64,000 bases of DNA, from positions 96,279 through 160,278 of the forward strand of contig NZ_SMYN01000001.1 in the NCBI RefSeq assembly GCF_004959935.1, given 5' to 3'. Of this stretch, positions 9,003 through 19,941 are shown one piece after another. The translations under genes and the position numbers were made by a program. Each line of letters begins with the position of its first letter. Position 1 is the stretch's first letter. The notes under the pieces are model-generated. The model was not told the origin of the DNA, ran no database searches, and saw only the letters and a list, made by a program, of their open reading frames with translations. This DNA comes from Falsirhodobacter xinxiangensis (lineage in GTDB: Bacteria > Pseudomonadota > Alphaproteobacteria > Rhodobacterales > Rhodobacteraceae).

Positions 9003-10304
9003 ATGAAAACCACGGCCTCCATCGCGCTTCTGGCGCTCGGCTTCTCCTCGGTCACGGCGACCGCGCAATCGACCGGCATCACCTGGTGGCACGGCATGGG
9101 CGGCGCCAACGCCGAGGTCATCAACCAGCTTTCGACCAAGTTCAACGAATCCCAGTCGGAATGCGCGATCACCCCGGTGTCGAAAGGCACCTATGAGGAG
9201 GCGCTGGCCTCTGGCATCGCGGCGTTCCGTTCGGGCGAACAGCCGAACATCCTGCAAGTGTTCGATGCAGGCGCTGCCACGATCATCAACGCCCCCGGCG
9301 CCGTCATCCCGGCCGAGGATCTGATCGTCGGCGCGGGCCACGAGTTCAACCGCGATGCCTTCATCGAAGGCGTGCGCTATTTCTATGCCGACAGCGAAGG
9401 CAAGTTCGTGGGGATGCCGTTCAACTCCTCGGCGCCGATCATGTATATCAATACCGAAGCGTTCGAGAAGGCCGGCGTCGCCGCGCCGAAGACGTGGGAA
9501 GAATTCGAAGCCGCCGCCCCCGCGCTGAAAGAGGCGGGCTATATCCCGATGACCGCCAGCCAGCTGACCTGGCAGTTCACCGAGAACTTCTTCTCGCGTC
9601 ACAACATCCAGTTCGCGACGAACAACAATGGGTATGACTCGGTCGAGGGGACCGAGATGAACCTGACCGATCCGAACCTGATCCACATGTTCGAAAAGCT
9701 GGCCGAATGGAAAGACGCGGGCCTGTTCGCCTATTACGGCGCGGGCTGGGCGGACAACCAGACCCCGTTCGAACAGGGCAAGGTGGCAATGTGGATCGGA
9801 TCGTCGGGGTCGTTCGGCGGGTTGCAGAAGACGGCGACGATGCCCTTCTCGGCCACCTTCCTGCCCTACTGGGCCTCGGTCGAAGGTGCTGGCACCAACA
9901 CCTTCATCGGCGGCGCGGCCCTGTTCGCCATGTCGGGCAAGTCGGATGCGGAAAACGCCTGCACGGCCTCGTTCTTCCAGTTCCTGACCTCGCCCGAGAT
10001 CCAGAAGTTCTATCACCAGGCTACCGGCTATGTCGCCATCACCGAAGCCGCCTACGAGCTGGCGAAATCGGAAGGCTACTATGAAGAACAGCCGGTTGCC
10101 GAGGTTGGCATCCAGCAGCTGATGCTGCCGTCGGGCGACTGGTCGAAAGGCTACCGTCTGGGCTTCTATCCGCAGATCCGTTCGATCATGGAACGCGAAT
10201 ACAACCGTATCTTCGCGGGTGAGACGACCGTTCAGGAAGCGTTCGAGACGATCAAGACCGAAGGCGACGCGCTGCTGGCACGTTTCGCACAGACCGCAGG
10301 CTGA
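9003..10304 (+). CDS. ugpB: sn-glycerol-3-phosphate ABC transporter, periplasmic binding protein
   Basis: A 433-residue secreted binding protein with a signal peptide (MKTTASIALLALGFSSVTATAQ) and the UgpB-type mature start ITWWHGMGGANAEVINQL. The ITWWH and FNSSAPIMYIN segments are typical of G3P-binding proteins. It captures glycerol-3-phosphate or glycerophosphodiesters for the UgpAEC machinery that follows. The start is preceded by GAGGGACTGAC. Ugp systems are often phosphate-regulated; no clear Pho box was confirmed in the 73-bp gap upstream. Confidence 0.93.
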   Translation: MKTTASIALLALGFSSVTATAQSTGITWWHGMGGANAEVINQLSTKFNESQSECAITPVSKGTYEEALASGIAAFRSGEQPNILQVFDAGAATIINAPGAVIPAEDLIVGAGHEFNRDAFIEGVRYFYADSEGKFVGMPFNSSAPIMYINTEAFEKAGVAAPKTWEEFEAAAPALKEAGYIPMTASQLTWQFTENFFSRHNIQFATNNNGYDSVEGTEMNLTDPNLIHMFEKLAEWKDAGLFAYYGAGWADNQTPFEQGKVAMWIGSSGSFGGLQKTATMPFSATFLPYWASVEGAGTNTFIGGAALFAMSGKSDAENACTASFFQFLTSPEIQKFYHQATGYVAITEAAYELAKSEGYYEEQPVAEVGIQQLMLPSGDWSKGYRLGFYPQIRSIMEREYNRIFAGETTVQEAFETIKTEGDALLARFAQTAG

Positions 10305-10324
10305 TCCTTTTAAGGCACTGACTT

Positions 10325-10348
10325 CGGGCCCTCCCTCGCGGGGGCCCG
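10325..10348 (+). terminator. Intergenic hairpin between ugpB and ugpA
   Basis: Seven-base arms CGGGCCC and GGGCCCG enclose a 10-nt loop, with no T-run after them. Such stem-loops after a binding-protein gene usually stabilise the upstream message or partly stop transcription, which would keep ugpB more abundant than the membrane genes. Confidence 0.55.
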
Positions 10349-10357
10349 TCCCTATTG

Positions 10358-11293
10358 ATGGAGGGATCGTTGACCGCAATTTCCGCAAAACCGAAGGTGC
10401 AGGCAGAGCCGGCCAAACGGGTGCAGTTCGACAATGCGCTGCTGCCGTGGCTGTTCCTGCTGCCGCAGCTGGCGGTGATCGTCGTCTTCTTCTATTGGCC
10501 GTCGGTGCAGGCGGTTCAATCGTCCTTCTTCATCGAAGACCCGTTCGGCTTCGGATCGACATTCGTGGGCATGGCGAATTATGCCGACGCATTGGCCAGC
10601 CGCGAATACCGCCGCATCGCAAGCTTCACCGCGGTGTTCACCGTTCTGGTCACGTTCCTTTCGCTGGCGATCGGCCTGCTGCTTGCCGTCAAGGCCGATG
10701 CGGTGATCCGGGGGGCCAGCGCCTACAAGACGCTGCTGATCTCGGTCTATGCCATCGCGCCGCCGGTGGCGGGGTTGATCGGGATGATGTTCTTCGACAT
10801 GCATATCGGCCCCTTCGTGCAGATGGCCGCGTGGTTCGGCTGGAACATGCAGGTGGGGCTGAACTATTTCGACACCGCCTTCGCGATGGTCTTCGTGTCG
10901 GTGTGGAAGCAGATCCCGTATAACTTCATCTTCTTTTTGTCCGGCCTTCAAGCCGTGCCGGTTTCGGTGCGCGAGGCGGCCTTCATCGACTGCAAGAACG
11001 GCTGGCGCAGGTTCCGCACCGTGACGCTGCCGCTGCTGATGCCGACGGCGTTCTTTCTGCTGATCATCAACATCACCTACGCCCTGTTCGATACGTTCGG
11101 GATCATCGACGTGATGGTGAAGGACAAGCCCGCGAACAACCCGATCACGCTGGTCTACAAGGTCTATAACGACGGGTTCCGCGGCAACGATCTGGGCGGA
11201 TCGTCGGCGCAGTCGGTGATCTTGATGGTCGTCGTCTTCGCGCTGACCATCGTGCAATTCCGCTTCCTTGAAAAACGCATCCATTACGGTTGA
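10358..11293 (+). CDS. ugpA: sn-glycerol-3-phosphate ABC transporter permease
   Basis: A 311-residue MalF-type permease with six helices. The first is LLPWLFLLPQLAVIVVFFYWP, and the cytoplasmic EAA loop reads VREAAFIDCKNGWRRFRTVTLP near residues 205-225. It pairs with UgpE in the membrane. Start choice is uncertain: an ATG at 10358 is taken here, but a TTG at 10370 sits just after the GGAGGG motif at 10360-10365 and could be the true start, giving a protein four residues shorter. Confidence 0.92.
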   Translation: MEGSLTAISAKPKVQAEPAKRVQFDNALLPWLFLLPQLAVIVVFFYWPSVQAVQSSFFIEDPFGFGSTFVGMANYADALASREYRRIASFTAVFTVLVTFLSLAIGLLLAVKADAVIRGASAYKTLLISVYAIAPPVAGLIGMMFFDMHIGPFVQMAAWFGWNMQVGLNYFDTAFAMVFVSVWKQIPYNFIFFLSGLQAVPVSVREAAFIDCKNGWRRFRTVTLPLLMPTAFFLLIINITYALFDTFGIIDVMVKDKPANNPITLVYKVYNDGFRGNDLGGSSAQSVILMVVVFALTIVQFRFLEKRIHYG

Positions 11294-11297
11294 GGCC

Positions 11298-12140
11298 ATG
11301 CATCGCACCCGACCCTTCGACCACCTGATCCTGATCATCGGCGCGGCGCTTCTGGTGCTGCCGGTGGTCGTGGCCTTCATGACCTCCACCTATACCGCCG
11401 CGCAGATTCACACGGGCGGGCTTCAGATCCTTCCGGGCGGCAACTTCACCGAGACTTACTCCAAGGTGCTGACCCAGAAGGGCGGCTTCACGGGGCAGAT
11501 CACCGGTGCGCGAATGCTCATGAACTCGATGATCCTTGGCATCGGTTTCGCGCTGGGCAAGATCGTGCTGTCGATGATGGCGGCCTATGCCATCGTCTAT
11601 TTCCGCTTCCGCTTCGCCACGATCATGTTCTGGGTGATCTTCACCACCCTGCTGCTGCCGCTGGAGGTTCGGATCATGCCGTCCTATGGCGTGATGTCGC
11701 AACTGGGGCTTTTGAACAGTTATACCGGGCTGATTGTGCCGCTTCTGGCCTCGGCCACGGGCACCTTCTATTTCCGGCAGTTCTTCAAATCCATTCCCGA
11801 CGAGCTGCTGGAGGCCGCGCGGATCGACGGCGCGGGACCGTTCAAGTTCCTCATCGACGTGATCGTGCCGCTGTCGAAGACGATGATCGCCGCGATCTTC
11901 ATCATCATGTTCGTCTATGGCTGGAACCAGTATCTGTGGCCGATGCTGATGACGACGGACGAGTCGTTCTTCACCCTGATGCGCGGCATCAAGTCGATCC
12001 TGCAGGTCTGGATCGGATCGCAAATCCCCGACTACAACGAGGCCTTCGCTTTGGCCGTGCTGGCGATCATCCCCCCCGTCGCGGTGGTGGTGATCTTCCA
12101 GCGCTGGTTCATCAAGGGCCTGACAGAAAGCGACAAGTGA
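11298..12140 (+). CDS. ugpE: sn-glycerol-3-phosphate ABC transporter permease
   Basis: A 280-residue MalG-type permease with six helices and the EAA loop [21 protein letters not shown]. It begins at ATG 11298, 4 nt after the ugpA stop; an in-frame upstream start inside ugpA is not needed. Together with UgpA and UgpC it forms the inner-membrane import complex. Its C-terminus ends one base before ugpC begins, so the operon is tightly packed. Confidence 0.92.
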   Translation: MHRTRPFDHLILIIGAALLVLPVVVAFMTSTYTAAQIHTGGLQILPGGNFTETYSKVLTQKGGFTGQITGARMLMNSMILGIGFALGKIVLSMMAAYAIVYFRFRFATIMFWVIFTTLLLPLEVRIMPSYGVMSQLGLLNSYTGLIVPLLASATGTFYFRQFFKSIPDELLEAARIDGAGPFKFLIDVIVPLSKTMIAAIFIIMFVYGWNQYLWPMLMTTDESFFTLMRGIKSILQVWIGSQIPDYNEAFALAVLAIIPPVAVVVIFQRWFIKGLTESDK

Positions 12141-12141
12141 C

Positions 12142-13206
12142 ATGGCATCCATTGCAATCGAAAACGTGGTGAAAACCTATGCCGGTGGCAACACCGCCGT
12201 GCACGGGGTCAGCATCGACATTAAGGATGGCGAGTTCATCGTGTTGGTTGGCCCCTCGGGTTGCGGGAAATCCACGCTGCTTCGCATGGTCGCGGGGCTG
12301 GAGTCGATCTCGGGCGGGGATGTGCGGATCGGGGATCGCAAGGTGAACGATCTGGACCCCGCCGACCGCGACATCGCGATGGTGTTCCAGAACTACGCCT
12401 TGTATCCGCACATGACGGTTCGCGAAAACCTCGCTTACGGCCTGAAGAACCGCAAGACGCCGAAGGCCGAGATCGAGGCGCGGGTGGCCGAGGCCGCCCG
12501 GATGCTGGAGATCGGGCAGTATCTGGACCGCAAGCCTCGCGCGTTGTCGGGCGGACAGCGGCAGCGCGTCGCGATGGGCCGCGCCATCGTCCGCAAGCCC
12601 GCCGCATTCCTGTTCGACGAGCCGCTGTCGAACCTCGACGCCAAGCTGCGGGTGACGATGCGGGCCGAGATCCGCAAGCTTCAGAAGCGGCTTGGCACCA
12701 CGTCGATCTATGTCACCCACGACCAGTTGGAGGCGATGACGCTGGCGGACCGTCTGGTGGTTCTGAACGCGGGGCGGATCGAGCAGATCGGCGCACCGCT
12801 GGAGATTTATCACAAGCCCGCATCGACCTTCGTTGCCAGCTTCATCGGGTCCCCGGCGATGAACCTTGTCGATGCGCGGGTCGAAGGTGGGATGCTCTGG
12901 TTCGGCGGGGTTTCGGTGCCGCTGGCAGGCGCGCAGGGTCCGGTCACGCTTGGTCTTCGGGCCGAGGATCTGCGCCTCGCCGCCCCGGGCGAAGCCGCCG
13001 TGCAACTGCGGATCGAGCATGTGGAGGAGTTGGGCGCCCAGCGGCTGGTGCATGGCATGGTCGAAGATCAGTCCCTGACCATCGCACTGTCGCCCGACAT
13101 CCCGCTGACCGATACGCTGCCTATCGCCCTGCCCCGCGAAAGGCTGCATCTGTTCGACGCAGTCAGCGGCAAGCGGATCGAGACCCGCGTGCCGGCCTTC
13201 GCCTAG
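12142..13206 (+). CDS. ugpC: sn-glycerol-3-phosphate ABC transporter ATPase
   Basis: A 354-residue MalK/UgpC-type ATPase. Walker A is GPSGCGKST, the signature is [17 protein letters not shown], Walker B is [11 protein letters not shown], and the switch His is in [10 protein letters not shown]. The C-terminal TOBE domain (about 240-354) is present, as is usual for sugar and glycerol-phosphate importers. Last gene of ugpBAEC. It is convergent with the PAS-GGDEF-EAL gene, and the two 3' ends overlap by 4 bp. Confidence 0.92.
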   Translation: MASIAIENVVKTYAGGNTAVHGVSIDIKDGEFIVLVGPSGCGKSTLLRMVAGLESISGGDVRIGDRKVNDLDPADRDIAMVFQNYALYPHMTVRENLAYGLKNRKTPKAEIEARVAEAARMLEIGQYLDRKPRALSGGQRQRVAMGRAIVRKPAAFLFDEPLSNLDAKLRVTMRAEIRKLQKRLGTTSIYVTHDQLEAMTLADRLVVLNAGRIEQIGAPLEIYHKPASTFVASFIGSPAMNLVDARVEGGMLWFGGVSVPLAGAQGPVTLGLRAEDLRLAAPGEAAVQLRIEHVEELGAQRLVHGMVEDQSLTIALSPDIPLTDTLPIALPRERLHLFDAVSGKRIETRVPAFA

Positions 13207-15635
13207 GCCACCTTGCCGGGGCTGAAAAGCTCCGGCAGCAGTTCCGGCGCGGTGGGGCGGCCAAGCAGGAAGCCCTGCGCCTCGTCGCAGCCTTCGCTTT
13301 GCAACAGGGCAAGCTGGGCCATCGTCTCGACCCCCTCGGCCAGAACCGGCACTTCGAGGCTGCGGCCAAGGGCGAGGATCGCGCGGATGATGGCCTTCGC
13401 CTGCTTGCTCGTCTCGACCTCGCGCATGAAGGATCGGTCCAGCTTGATCTTGTCGAAGGGGAAGGCGCGAAGCGTATCCAGCGAAGAATATCCCGTGCCG
13501 AAATCGTCGATGGCGATGGTCACGCCCAGATCCTTGATCTGGCGCAGCGCATGCAGGGCGCGGGCCTTGTCGGCGATGATCGCGCTCTCGGTCACTTCCA
13601 GCTCCAGCCGCCAAGGGGCAAGCCCGGTTTCGGCCAGCACATCGCGCAACATTTCGACCAGCGCGCCATTGCCAAGCTGCACGGGCGACAGGTTCACCGC
13701 GATGCGGAAATCGGCGGGCCAGCTCGCGGCCTCGCGGCAGGCGGTGCGCAGCACCCATTCGCCGATGGGAAGGATCGCGCCGCATTCCTCGGCCAGCGGG
13801 ATGAACTCTGCCGGAGAGACGGGCCCGCGCTGCGGATGGTTCCAGCGCAACAGCACCTCGTATCCCGTGGTGGTTCCCGTGCTGACGGATTTCTGGATCT
13901 GGTAATGCAGGTGCAGTTCGTTGCGGTCGATGGCCTGCCACAGATCGCGCGCCAGCGTTCGACGCTCGCGCGCCACCTCGTCCATCTCGGCCTCGTAGAA
14001 GCAAGTGTTCTCGGACAGCGAGCCCTTGGCGCGATACATTGCCATGTCGGCATTCGCGATCAGCTTTTCTGCGCTGCCCGCATCACCCGGAAAGATGGCG
14101 ACGCCGATGCTTGCCCCGACCGACACGTCGTTCCCCTCGATCAGCATTCGGGCCGAGATCGCCTGATCCAACCGTTTGATGAAGCCGTGCAGGTCGGCAT
14201 CGTGGCGGAATTCGATGAAGGCCGCGAATTCGTCTCCGCCGAAACGCGCGACGAACTCGCCCGATTGAAGCGCCCCGGCCATGCGTTCTGCCGCCAGCCG
14301 CAGCACGGCATCGCCCACCGAATGACCAAGGTGATCGTTGATCTCCTTGAAGCGGTCGAGGTCGATGCCCAGCACCGCCACCCGGTTCCCTTCGGCCGTC
14401 GCCGTATCGAGCGCCCATGCGATGTTGTCCGAGAAGCTGGCCCGGTTGGGCAGCCCCGTCAGCGTATCGTGCCGCGCCATATGGACGATCTGCTCCTCGG
14501 ACCGGCGGCGTTCCGAGATGTCTTCATAGGTGGACACCCAGCCCCCATCCGGCACCGGGCGATGGACCACGCGGATCGTGCGGCCGTCGCGCATGTCCTG
14601 CACGATCTCGGCCTCGTGGCGCAGGGACCACAGGTTGCGATGCGCCGTCAGAAAATCCTCGATGCCGTCGCCGCCCAGATCGGCGCGATGGGCCATCTCT
14701 CGGGCGACATCCTCTTGCGTCGGATGGGGCGCGGACAGGCCCACGATCTCTCGCAGCCGGTCGTTCGCGATCAGCAGCCTGCCCCCGGCATCGAACAGTG
14801 CGAGGCCCTGGCTCATATTGCCCAGCGCCAGTTCGAGGTTGCGGCGCAATGCCGCGAGCCGTTCGGCATCCTCGCGCTTGCGGGTGTCGTCATGGGTGAT
14901 CTTGGCAAATCCCAGATGGGCGCCGTCATCGCCATGGATCGGCTCCACCAGCACCGAGGCCCAGAATCGACTGCCATCCTTGCGATACCGCCAGCCTTCG
15001 GCCTGAAACTTGCCCTGCCGCAGCGCGGTTTCCAGCGCCCGTTCGGGCAGGCGCGCCAGCCGATCCTCGGCCGAGAAGAAGCGCGAGAAATTCTCGCCGA
15101 CGATCTCCTCGGCGGTGTATCCCTTGTTGCGCTCCGCCCCGGCGTTCCAGTTGGCGACGTTGCCCGACGGATCGAGCATGTAGATGGCATAGTCCGTCAC
15201 GCTTTGGATCAGCAGGCGCAGGCGGCGTTCCCCTTCGACCGCGTGGCGCAGCGACAGCTCTGCCGCAAGCATATTGGCCGGATCGCGCAGGATCAGCACC
15301 TCGGTCCGCCAACCCGCAGGGCGCAGCGCCGCATCCACCGGGCGCGGGCCGACATCGGGGCGTTCCAGCTCCAGCCGGACCACCTGCCCCTGCGCCGCGC
15401 GCAGCCGTGCCATCATGCCGGGGTTCAAATCGCGCCAGCGCCGCCCTGCAAGATCGTGAAAGACCCGGTTGCCCGCAACGGTGCGCCCCATGACGACAAG
15501 CGCAAGCCCCTCGGTCGACAGGTCGGCCATCCGCGCCTTGCGCCATGCCCCCAAGGCGACCGTTCCGGTCGCGAACATGGCGGCAAGCGCGCCGAATGCT
15601 TCTGGATTTTGTGCGATGGACAAAAGAGCAGGCAT
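13203..15635 (-). CDS. PAS-PAS-GGDEF-EAL cyclic-di-GMP signalling protein
   Basis: An 810-residue protein that can both make and break c-di-GMP. An N-terminal helix (about 8-30) may anchor it. PAS regions follow at about 145-265 ([20 protein letters not shown]) and 275-390. The GGDEF domain (about 400-555) has an intact [10 protein letters not shown]. The EAL domain (about 570-805) reads EVLLRW at the signature, and keeps [22 protein letters not shown] and AEGVET; E is kept and the A-to-V change is common in active enzymes, so both activities are plausible. A regulator of the adjoining exopolysaccharide genes is the natural guess; PAS domains suggest a small-molecule or redox cue. The start at 15635 is the first ATG. 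Confidence 0.92.
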   Translation of the reverse strand: MPALLSIAQNPEAFGALAAMFATGTVALGAWRKARMADLSTEGLALVVMGRTVAGNRVFHDLAGRRWRDLNPGMMARLRAAQGQVVRLELERPDVGPRPVDAALRPAGWRTEVLILRDPANMLAAELSLRHAVEGERRLRLLIQSVTDYAIYMLDPSGNVANWNAGAERNKGYTAEEIVGENFSRFFSAEDRLARLPERALETALRQGKFQAEGWRYRKDGSRFWASVLVEPIHGDDGAHLGFAKITHDDTRKREDAERLAALRRNLELALGNMSQGLALFDAGGRLLIANDRLREIVGLSAPHPTQEDVAREMAHRADLGGDGIEDFLTAHRNLWSLRHEAEIVQDMRDGRTIRVVHRPVPDGGWVSTYEDISERRRSEEQIVHMARHDTLTGLPNRASFSDNIAWALDTATAEGNRVAVLGIDLDRFKEINDHLGHSVGDAVLRLAAERMAGALQSGEFVARFGGDEFAAFIEFRHDADLHGFIKRLDQAISARMLIEGNDVSVGASIGVAIFPGDAGSAEKLIANADMAMYRAKGSLSENTCFYEAEMDEVARERRTLARDLWQAIDRNELHLHYQIQKSVSTGTTTGYEVLLRWNHPQRGPVSPAEFIPLAEECGAILPIGEWVLRTACREAASWPADFRIAVNLSPVQLGNGALVEMLRDVLAETGLAPWRLELEVTESAIIADKARALHALRQIKDLGVTIAIDDFGTGYSSLDTLRAFPFDKIKLDRSFMREVETSKQAKAIIRAILALGRSLEVPVLAEGVETMAQLALLQSEGCDEAQGFLLGRPTAPELLPELFSPGKVA

Positions 15636-15733
15636 GATGTTCCCGGTTGCGCGTTCAGCCGCGACATTCGGGATCAGGTGATGAAGGAGCTGTTTATTCC
15701 CTCATCACCCCATGCCTGAAAATATCTAAACTT

Positions 15734-16438
15734 TTATTTGCCCGTGGCGTTCACGACCGAAAAGCCGGTCAGGAAAATCAGGCGCAGGTCCAGCGCGAAG
15801 GTCATCTCGCGCTCGTATCGCACGTCAAGCTGCACGCGGTCGTCATAAGACAGCGCATTGCGCCCGGTGGCCTGCCACAACCCGGTCACGCCCGGACGCA
15901 CGCATTTATAGGACGCCGCGTGCTTGCCATAGCGCAGAAGCTCGTCCGGGACGACCGGACGCGGGCCGACGATGCTCATCTCGCCCCGGAAGACGTTCCA
16001 AAGCTGGGGCAATTCGTCCAAGCTGGATTTGCGCAGGAAACGGCCCAGCGGCGTGATGCGCGGATCGTTGTCCAGCTTCTGATGTTCGGCCCATTCGGCG
16101 GCGGCGGCCTCATCCTCGCGCAGCAGCTTCTGCAGCCGCGCTTCGGCATCCATCACCATCGACCGGATCTTGACGCAGCGGAATATCCGCCCGTCGCGCC
16201 CGACCCGCTGCTGAAGGAAGAACGGGTTGCCCCCGTCCAACGCGACCATCGCCGCAAACAGCGCCACCACCGGCGCGATCAACGGCAGAAGCAGCAGGCA
16301 AAGAGCAAGATCGAAGATGCGCTTGCCGATTTCACGATAGGAAAATTTCCGTACCGATCCGGGCAAAAGGGCCTCGGTGGTGTCCACACGCGACACTTCT
16401 TGCGCGGACGTAACGGATGGCTCGTCAAGGACGGTCAT
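15734..16438 (-). CDS. ExoY-type undecaprenyl-phosphate sugar phosphotransferase
   Basis: A 234-residue starter transferase that puts the first hexose-1-phosphate on undecaprenyl phosphate at the inner face of the membrane. It has only the single-helix catalytic C-terminal domain, like ExoY, and lacks the four-helix N-terminal part of WcaJ/WbaP. Key blocks are [18 protein letters not shown] (membrane helix), [28 protein letters not shown] core, [16 protein letters not shown] and [14 protein letters not shown]. Transcribed toward the GGDEF-EAL gene. The 160-bp region upstream of it is AT-rich and probably holds its promoter. Confidence 0.9.
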   Translation of the reverse strand: MTVLDEPSVTSAQEVSRVDTTEALLPGSVRKFSYREIGKRIFDLALCLLLLPLIAPVVALFAAMVALDGGNPFFLQQRVGRDGRIFRCVKIRSMVMDAEARLQKLLREDEAAAAEWAEHQKLDNDPRITPLGRFLRKSSLDELPQLWNVFRGEMSIVGPRPVVPDELLRYGKHAASYKCVRPGVTGLWQATGRNALSYDDRVQLDVRYEREMTFALDLRLIFLTGFSVVNATGK

Positions 16439-16598
16439 TCGGACACCCTGAAAACTGGTAAATACACTTTAACTTTTCTTAGACACAGGCCGCACAAAGT
16501 CAACTAGGGCCAAACAATTATTCGCAGGTGCAGCGATTAATCGCGCGATGCCAAATCCATTCAAATCGGAGATTGGCATAATCTCCTGATATCAATGG

Positions 16599-17726
16599 CT
16601 AAGCACAGTCGCGTATATTCATTCGTTCTTGCAAAATGGGAAGATCCCTGCCCGTCATTTCGATATAAAGTTGAAGGATCTGGGAATTCATTCGCGCTGC
16701 GGTATATCTGTCGTGGAATCGCAGCGTTCCCTTTTGCCCCATCGCCGTCAGCGCCTCGCGCGTGGTGCTGCGGATCGCGGCGGCGATGGCCTCGGCATCG
16801 CCCGGCGTGAACAGACGCCCCGTTTCACCCTCGCGCACGATGTCCTGCAAACCGCCCACCCGGCTGGCGAAGACTGCGGTCCCCGCCTGCATCGCTTCGA
16901 TCGCGACAAGGCCGAACCCCTCCCACCGCGACGGCACGAGGAGCACATCCGCCTCGCGATAAAGATCGAAAACGCGCTCGCGCGGCTGCCAGCCCAGAAC
17001 CTCCACATTCGGGGGGATGCTGACCTGATCCGCGGCGACGATGGCCCGCCCGATGGCGATTCCCCGCGCGGCATCCCCAAGGCGCCGCATCACCTCGCAA
17101 TAGGTGTCGAAACCCTTTTGCCGGTCGAACCGGCCTGCAAAGGCGATCTTGAGCGGACCTTCGCGCCGGATCGGTGCGGCGGCGGGGCGCGGGGTCACGC
17201 CATTGTCGATCACCACCAGCTTGCGGGCGGGCAGACCGGCAGCCAGCGCCTCCTCGCGCTCGTGCTCGGAAATGCAGATGATGCGGTCGCAGCCCAGCGA
17301 CAGCACCCGTTCGGCCAGCGCCAGCGCACGGTTCAGCGCGGGTTTCCCCTCGCGCAGGAAAGACCAGCCATGCGGGCAATAGACGATGCGCGTGCGGCGC
17401 GGGATCAACGGTCGGCAAAGGCGGACCATCGCGCCGGCGAAGGTGGAATGGACGTGCAGCACCTCGGGCCGGATCGCCCGTGCCTCGCGCACGGTCAGCC
17501 GCGCAAGGCGCAGAAGCCCCATGACCGAGCCGCGTTCATGCGCAAACGGCACAAGGCGCAGCCGCGTGCCCTTTGCGCGGTCCAGCGCCGGCAGGTTGAT
17601 TTCAGGCGTGACGAGCGTGACCTCCTCCAGCGGGCTGTCGCCCTGCGCGGCCAGAACCTCCTCCAGATACGCAACGACGCCGCCAAGCGGAGCTTCGGTC
17701 ACATGCAGGACGCGGCGCAGGGTCAT
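16599..17726 (-). CDS. Glycosyltransferase family 4
   Basis: A 375-residue GT-B enzyme. It starts MTLRRVLHVTEAPLGGVVAY at 17726, overlapping the upstream GT2 stop by ATGA. The C-terminal donor domain has IAFAGRFDRQKGFD and the E-x7-E region WEGFGLVAIEAMQAGTAVF. It likely adds a sugar to the lipid-linked repeat started by the ExoY-type protein. The C-terminal tail after residue 350 is short and non-conserved. Longer starts read as shadow sequence of the GT2 gene. Confidence 0.88.
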   Translation of the reverse strand: MTLRRVLHVTEAPLGGVVAYLEEVLAAQGDSPLEEVTLVTPEINLPALDRAKGTRLRLVPFAHERGSVMGLLRLARLTVREARAIRPEVLHVHSTFAGAMVRLCRPLIPRRTRIVYCPHGWSFLREGKPALNRALALAERVLSLGCDRIICISEHEREEALAAGLPARKLVVIDNGVTPRPAAAPIRREGPLKIAFAGRFDRQKGFDTYCEVMRRLGDAARGIAIGRAIVAADQVSIPPNVEVLGWQPRERVFDLYREADVLLVPSRWEGFGLVAIEAMQAGTAVFASRVGGLQDIVREGETGRLFTPGDAEAIAAAIRSTTREALTAMGQKGTLRFHDRYTAARMNSQILQLYIEMTGRDLPILQERMNIRDCA

Positions 17727-18661
17727 GCCGACGCCCTCCGCCGCACCACCCCGTCGCGCAGGCGGCCATAGGCGCCCGGCGCAATCCCGCGCAGCAGCAG
17801 CGTTCCCGCGCGCGGCGCCGAAAGCCCGCCCGTCGCAACGGCACGGCACAGCATTCCGACCGCCCGCAGCGGGCTTTTGCGCATCAGCCCCGGCGCGGCA
17901 TGGCGGGCCAGAAACCCCGCCTGCGCCCTGCGCGACATCAGCCCCCGTGCATCCCGCGCCCAGCGCAGCACATGATCCGGCGTCACGGTATAGCTGAGCC
18001 GCCCGACCGGCGTATCGTCATACCAGACGACCTGCGCCCCCGGCACCATGCGGAACCTGCCGCCAGCCGCTTCCAGCCGCAGGCAAAGATCCAGATCCTC
18101 CAGCGTGCGCAGTGCGGGGTCGAAGCCGACCTTCAGGAACAGATCCCGCGGAATCACCAGCGTCGAAGTCTGCATCAGGCCGTCGGAGGCGAACAGGTAG
18201 TCGCCGACACGCTCGCCTTCGGCAATCGGGCGCTCCGGCTTCAGAAGGCGGTTCCCGTCACCCCGGTGGAACCAGAGCGGCGAATACCAGCAGACCTCCG
18301 ACCCGGTAACGCCGATCGCCGCGTGGAAAGCGGACAGTTTGCCCGGCAGAAATTCATCATCGGAATCGAGGAAGGCGATATAGCGCCCCCGCGCCTCGGC
18401 CCCTCCACGGTTGCGCGCGGCAGAGGCACCCGCATTGTCCTGCCGGATGTAACGGATGCGAGGATCGCCGAAAGCCAGCACGGCGCCCCGGGTATCGTCG
18501 GTCGATCCATCATCGACGATGACGATTTCGAAATCCTGAAAATCCTGGGCCAGGCACGAACGGATCGTGCGACCGACAAGTGATTGCCGATTCCACGCCG
18601 GAATGACGACCGAGAAAAACGGGGCACCCGTCACGGCGGTGCTGTCCATATCAAAAACCAC
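17723..18661 (-). CDS. Glycosyltransferase family 2
   Basis: A 312-residue GT-A enzyme. It has FFSVVIPAWNRQSLVGRTI, the nucleotide-binding VDDGSTDDT, and the metal-binding DxD block AFLDSDDEFLPGKL, with the TLEDLDLCLRLE acceptor motif near 185-195. First gene of a two-gene minus-strand unit with the GT4 gene (ATGA overlap). Start is either 18661 or an in-frame ATG four codons on. Divergent from the GT2 gene on the other strand. Confidence 0.88.
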   Translation of the reverse strand: MVFDMDSTAVTGAPFFSVVIPAWNRQSLVGRTIRSCLAQDFQDFEIVIVDDGSTDDTRGAVLAFGDPRIRYIRQDNAGASAARNRGGAEARGRYIAFLDSDDEFLPGKLSAFHAAIGVTGSEVCWYSPLWFHRGDGNRLLKPERPIAEGERVGDYLFASDGLMQTSTLVIPRDLFLKVGFDPALRTLEDLDLCLRLEAAGGRFRMVPGAQVVWYDDTPVGRLSYTVTPDHVLRWARDARGLMSRRAQAGFLARHAAPGLMRKSPLRAVGMLCRAVATGGLSAPRAGTLLLRGIAPGAYGRLRDGVVRRRASA

Positions 18662-18881
18662 TTTAAATTGCGGCTCTTACTGCCGCGTCACCAACCAACA
18701 GAGATCATCACGACCCCGGGCGAAGCAGAACACCCGAATCGAGTTTTTTTCAACCCTGCTCTTGCCTTTGGGCGATGGCGGTCCTTGTGCCGTCGCCGTG
18801 ATCGCTTTACCTTGGGCGGGGCAGCTTCATGCCAAGTGTTTACCAGTTCCGCCTCCTCCTGTTTTGCCCGAGGTCCGTATT
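18662..18881. promoter_or_regulatory. Divergent intergenic region of EPS locus 1
   Basis: This 220-bp gap separates two diverging glycosyltransferase genes and is clearly more AT-rich than the genes, with a T-run near 18746. Inverted GGCGATGGC and GCCGTCGCC arms near 18770-18800 could form a hairpin. Promoters for both directions presumably lie here, but I see no convincing -35/-10 pair. Confidence 0.4.
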
Positions 18882-19940
18882 TTGCGAGTTTCAGAACCTG
18901 CCGCCCCCCTTCTTTCCGTCGTCATTCCAAGCCGTAACCGTTCGCGGCGGCTGTTGACCGCGATCCGATCCGTCCAGCGCCAATGCGGCAGTGCTGCGGA
19001 AATCATCGTCGTCGACGATTTTTCCTCGATCGACATGACGGCGACCTATGCGCTGCTGGAAAGCCTTGGCGTGCGCGTGTTGCGCCTGCCGGAAAAGCGC
19101 AGCGGGTCCTTCGCCCGCAACGTCGGGGTCGAGGCTGCGCGGGCATCGCATGTCAGCTTCCTTGATTCGGACGATGTCTGGCTGCCGGGGCTGTTCGACC
19201 GCATCCGCACCTTTGCGGGCGGGCCGGGAAACCGGATCATGTGCGCGGGCATCATGCTCAAGACCGGCGACGGGCTGGCGGCGTTCCATCAGCCCGAATG
19301 GCCGGGAAACGGATCGCCGGTCGATTTCATCTATCGCGATGGCGGGCGCATCCAGACGAGCATGCTGACGCTGCCGACCGCGCTGGCGCGCCGATATCCT
19401 TTCCGCCCCGAACTTCCCGTCAATCAGGACAGCGATTTCGCCATCCGCCTGTGGCGCGCAGGCGTCGGCTTCCGCATCGACCCGGTGCCCGGCATCGTGA
19501 AGGACGAATCGGATGCCGTGGACCGTCTGACGTTGAATCCCGACCTCGTGGACCGTTCGATGGACTGGTTCGAGGCGGTGCGCGCCGATTGGTCGCCCGA
19601 GGCCGTCCGCGGCTATTACCTGCGCGACCGGGTCTGGCGTCTGGCCAATTCCGGCCGCCGCCCCGAGGCGTTCCGCGCGCTGGCGATCGGCAGCCTCCCG
19701 CCCGTCGCACTGCACGAGAGCATCCGGCTGGGGGTGAACCTGATCCTTGGCCATGACGGGTATGCCCGCCTGCGCCGCGCCGTGCGATCCGTTCGGCCCG
19801 ACCGCAAGCTGCTTGGTGCGGACCCCGCAAGCGATTGGCTGCGCTCGCTGGACGAGGAAGTGCGCGAGATGCTGGGCATCGCCCCCGCCCGCCCCGACCC
19901 CCGCCGCGCGCCGCTGGGCGACATGCGTATGGAAGGCTGA
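18882..19940 (+). CDS. Glycosyltransferase family 2
   Basis: A GT-A enzyme of about 352 residues with LLSVVIPSRNRSRRLLTAI, VDDFSSIDMT in the nucleotide pocket, and SFLDSDDVWLPGLFD as the DxD region. NQDSDFAIRLWRAG matches the acceptor-binding ED-type motif. The start is uncertain: TTG at 18882 follows GAGG at 18870-18873 at good distance and begins just before the conserved core; no ATG fits. It ends one base before the flippase gene. It likely adds one sugar of the repeat unit. Confidence 0.8.
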   Translation: MRVSEPAAPLLSVVIPSRNRSRRLLTAIRSVQRQCGSAAEIIVVDDFSSIDMTATYALLESLGVRVLRLPEKRSGSFARNVGVEAARASHVSFLDSDDVWLPGLFDRIRTFAGGPGNRIMCAGIMLKTGDGLAAFHQPEWPGNGSPVDFIYRDGGRIQTSMLTLPTALARRYPFRPELPVNQDSDFAIRLWRAGVGFRIDPVPGIVKDESDAVDRLTLNPDLVDRSMDWFEAVRADWSPEAVRGYYLRDRVWRLANSGRRPEAFRALAIGSLPPVALHESIRLGVNLILGHDGYARLRRAVRSVRPDRKLLGADPASDWLRSLDEEVREMLGIAPARPDPRRAPLGDMRMEG

Positions 19941-19941
19941 A

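Noticed and set aside
12261..15719. A 1152-codon plus-strand frame across ugpC and the GGDEF-EAL gene
   Set aside because: It runs over two real genes in wrong frames and has no domain.
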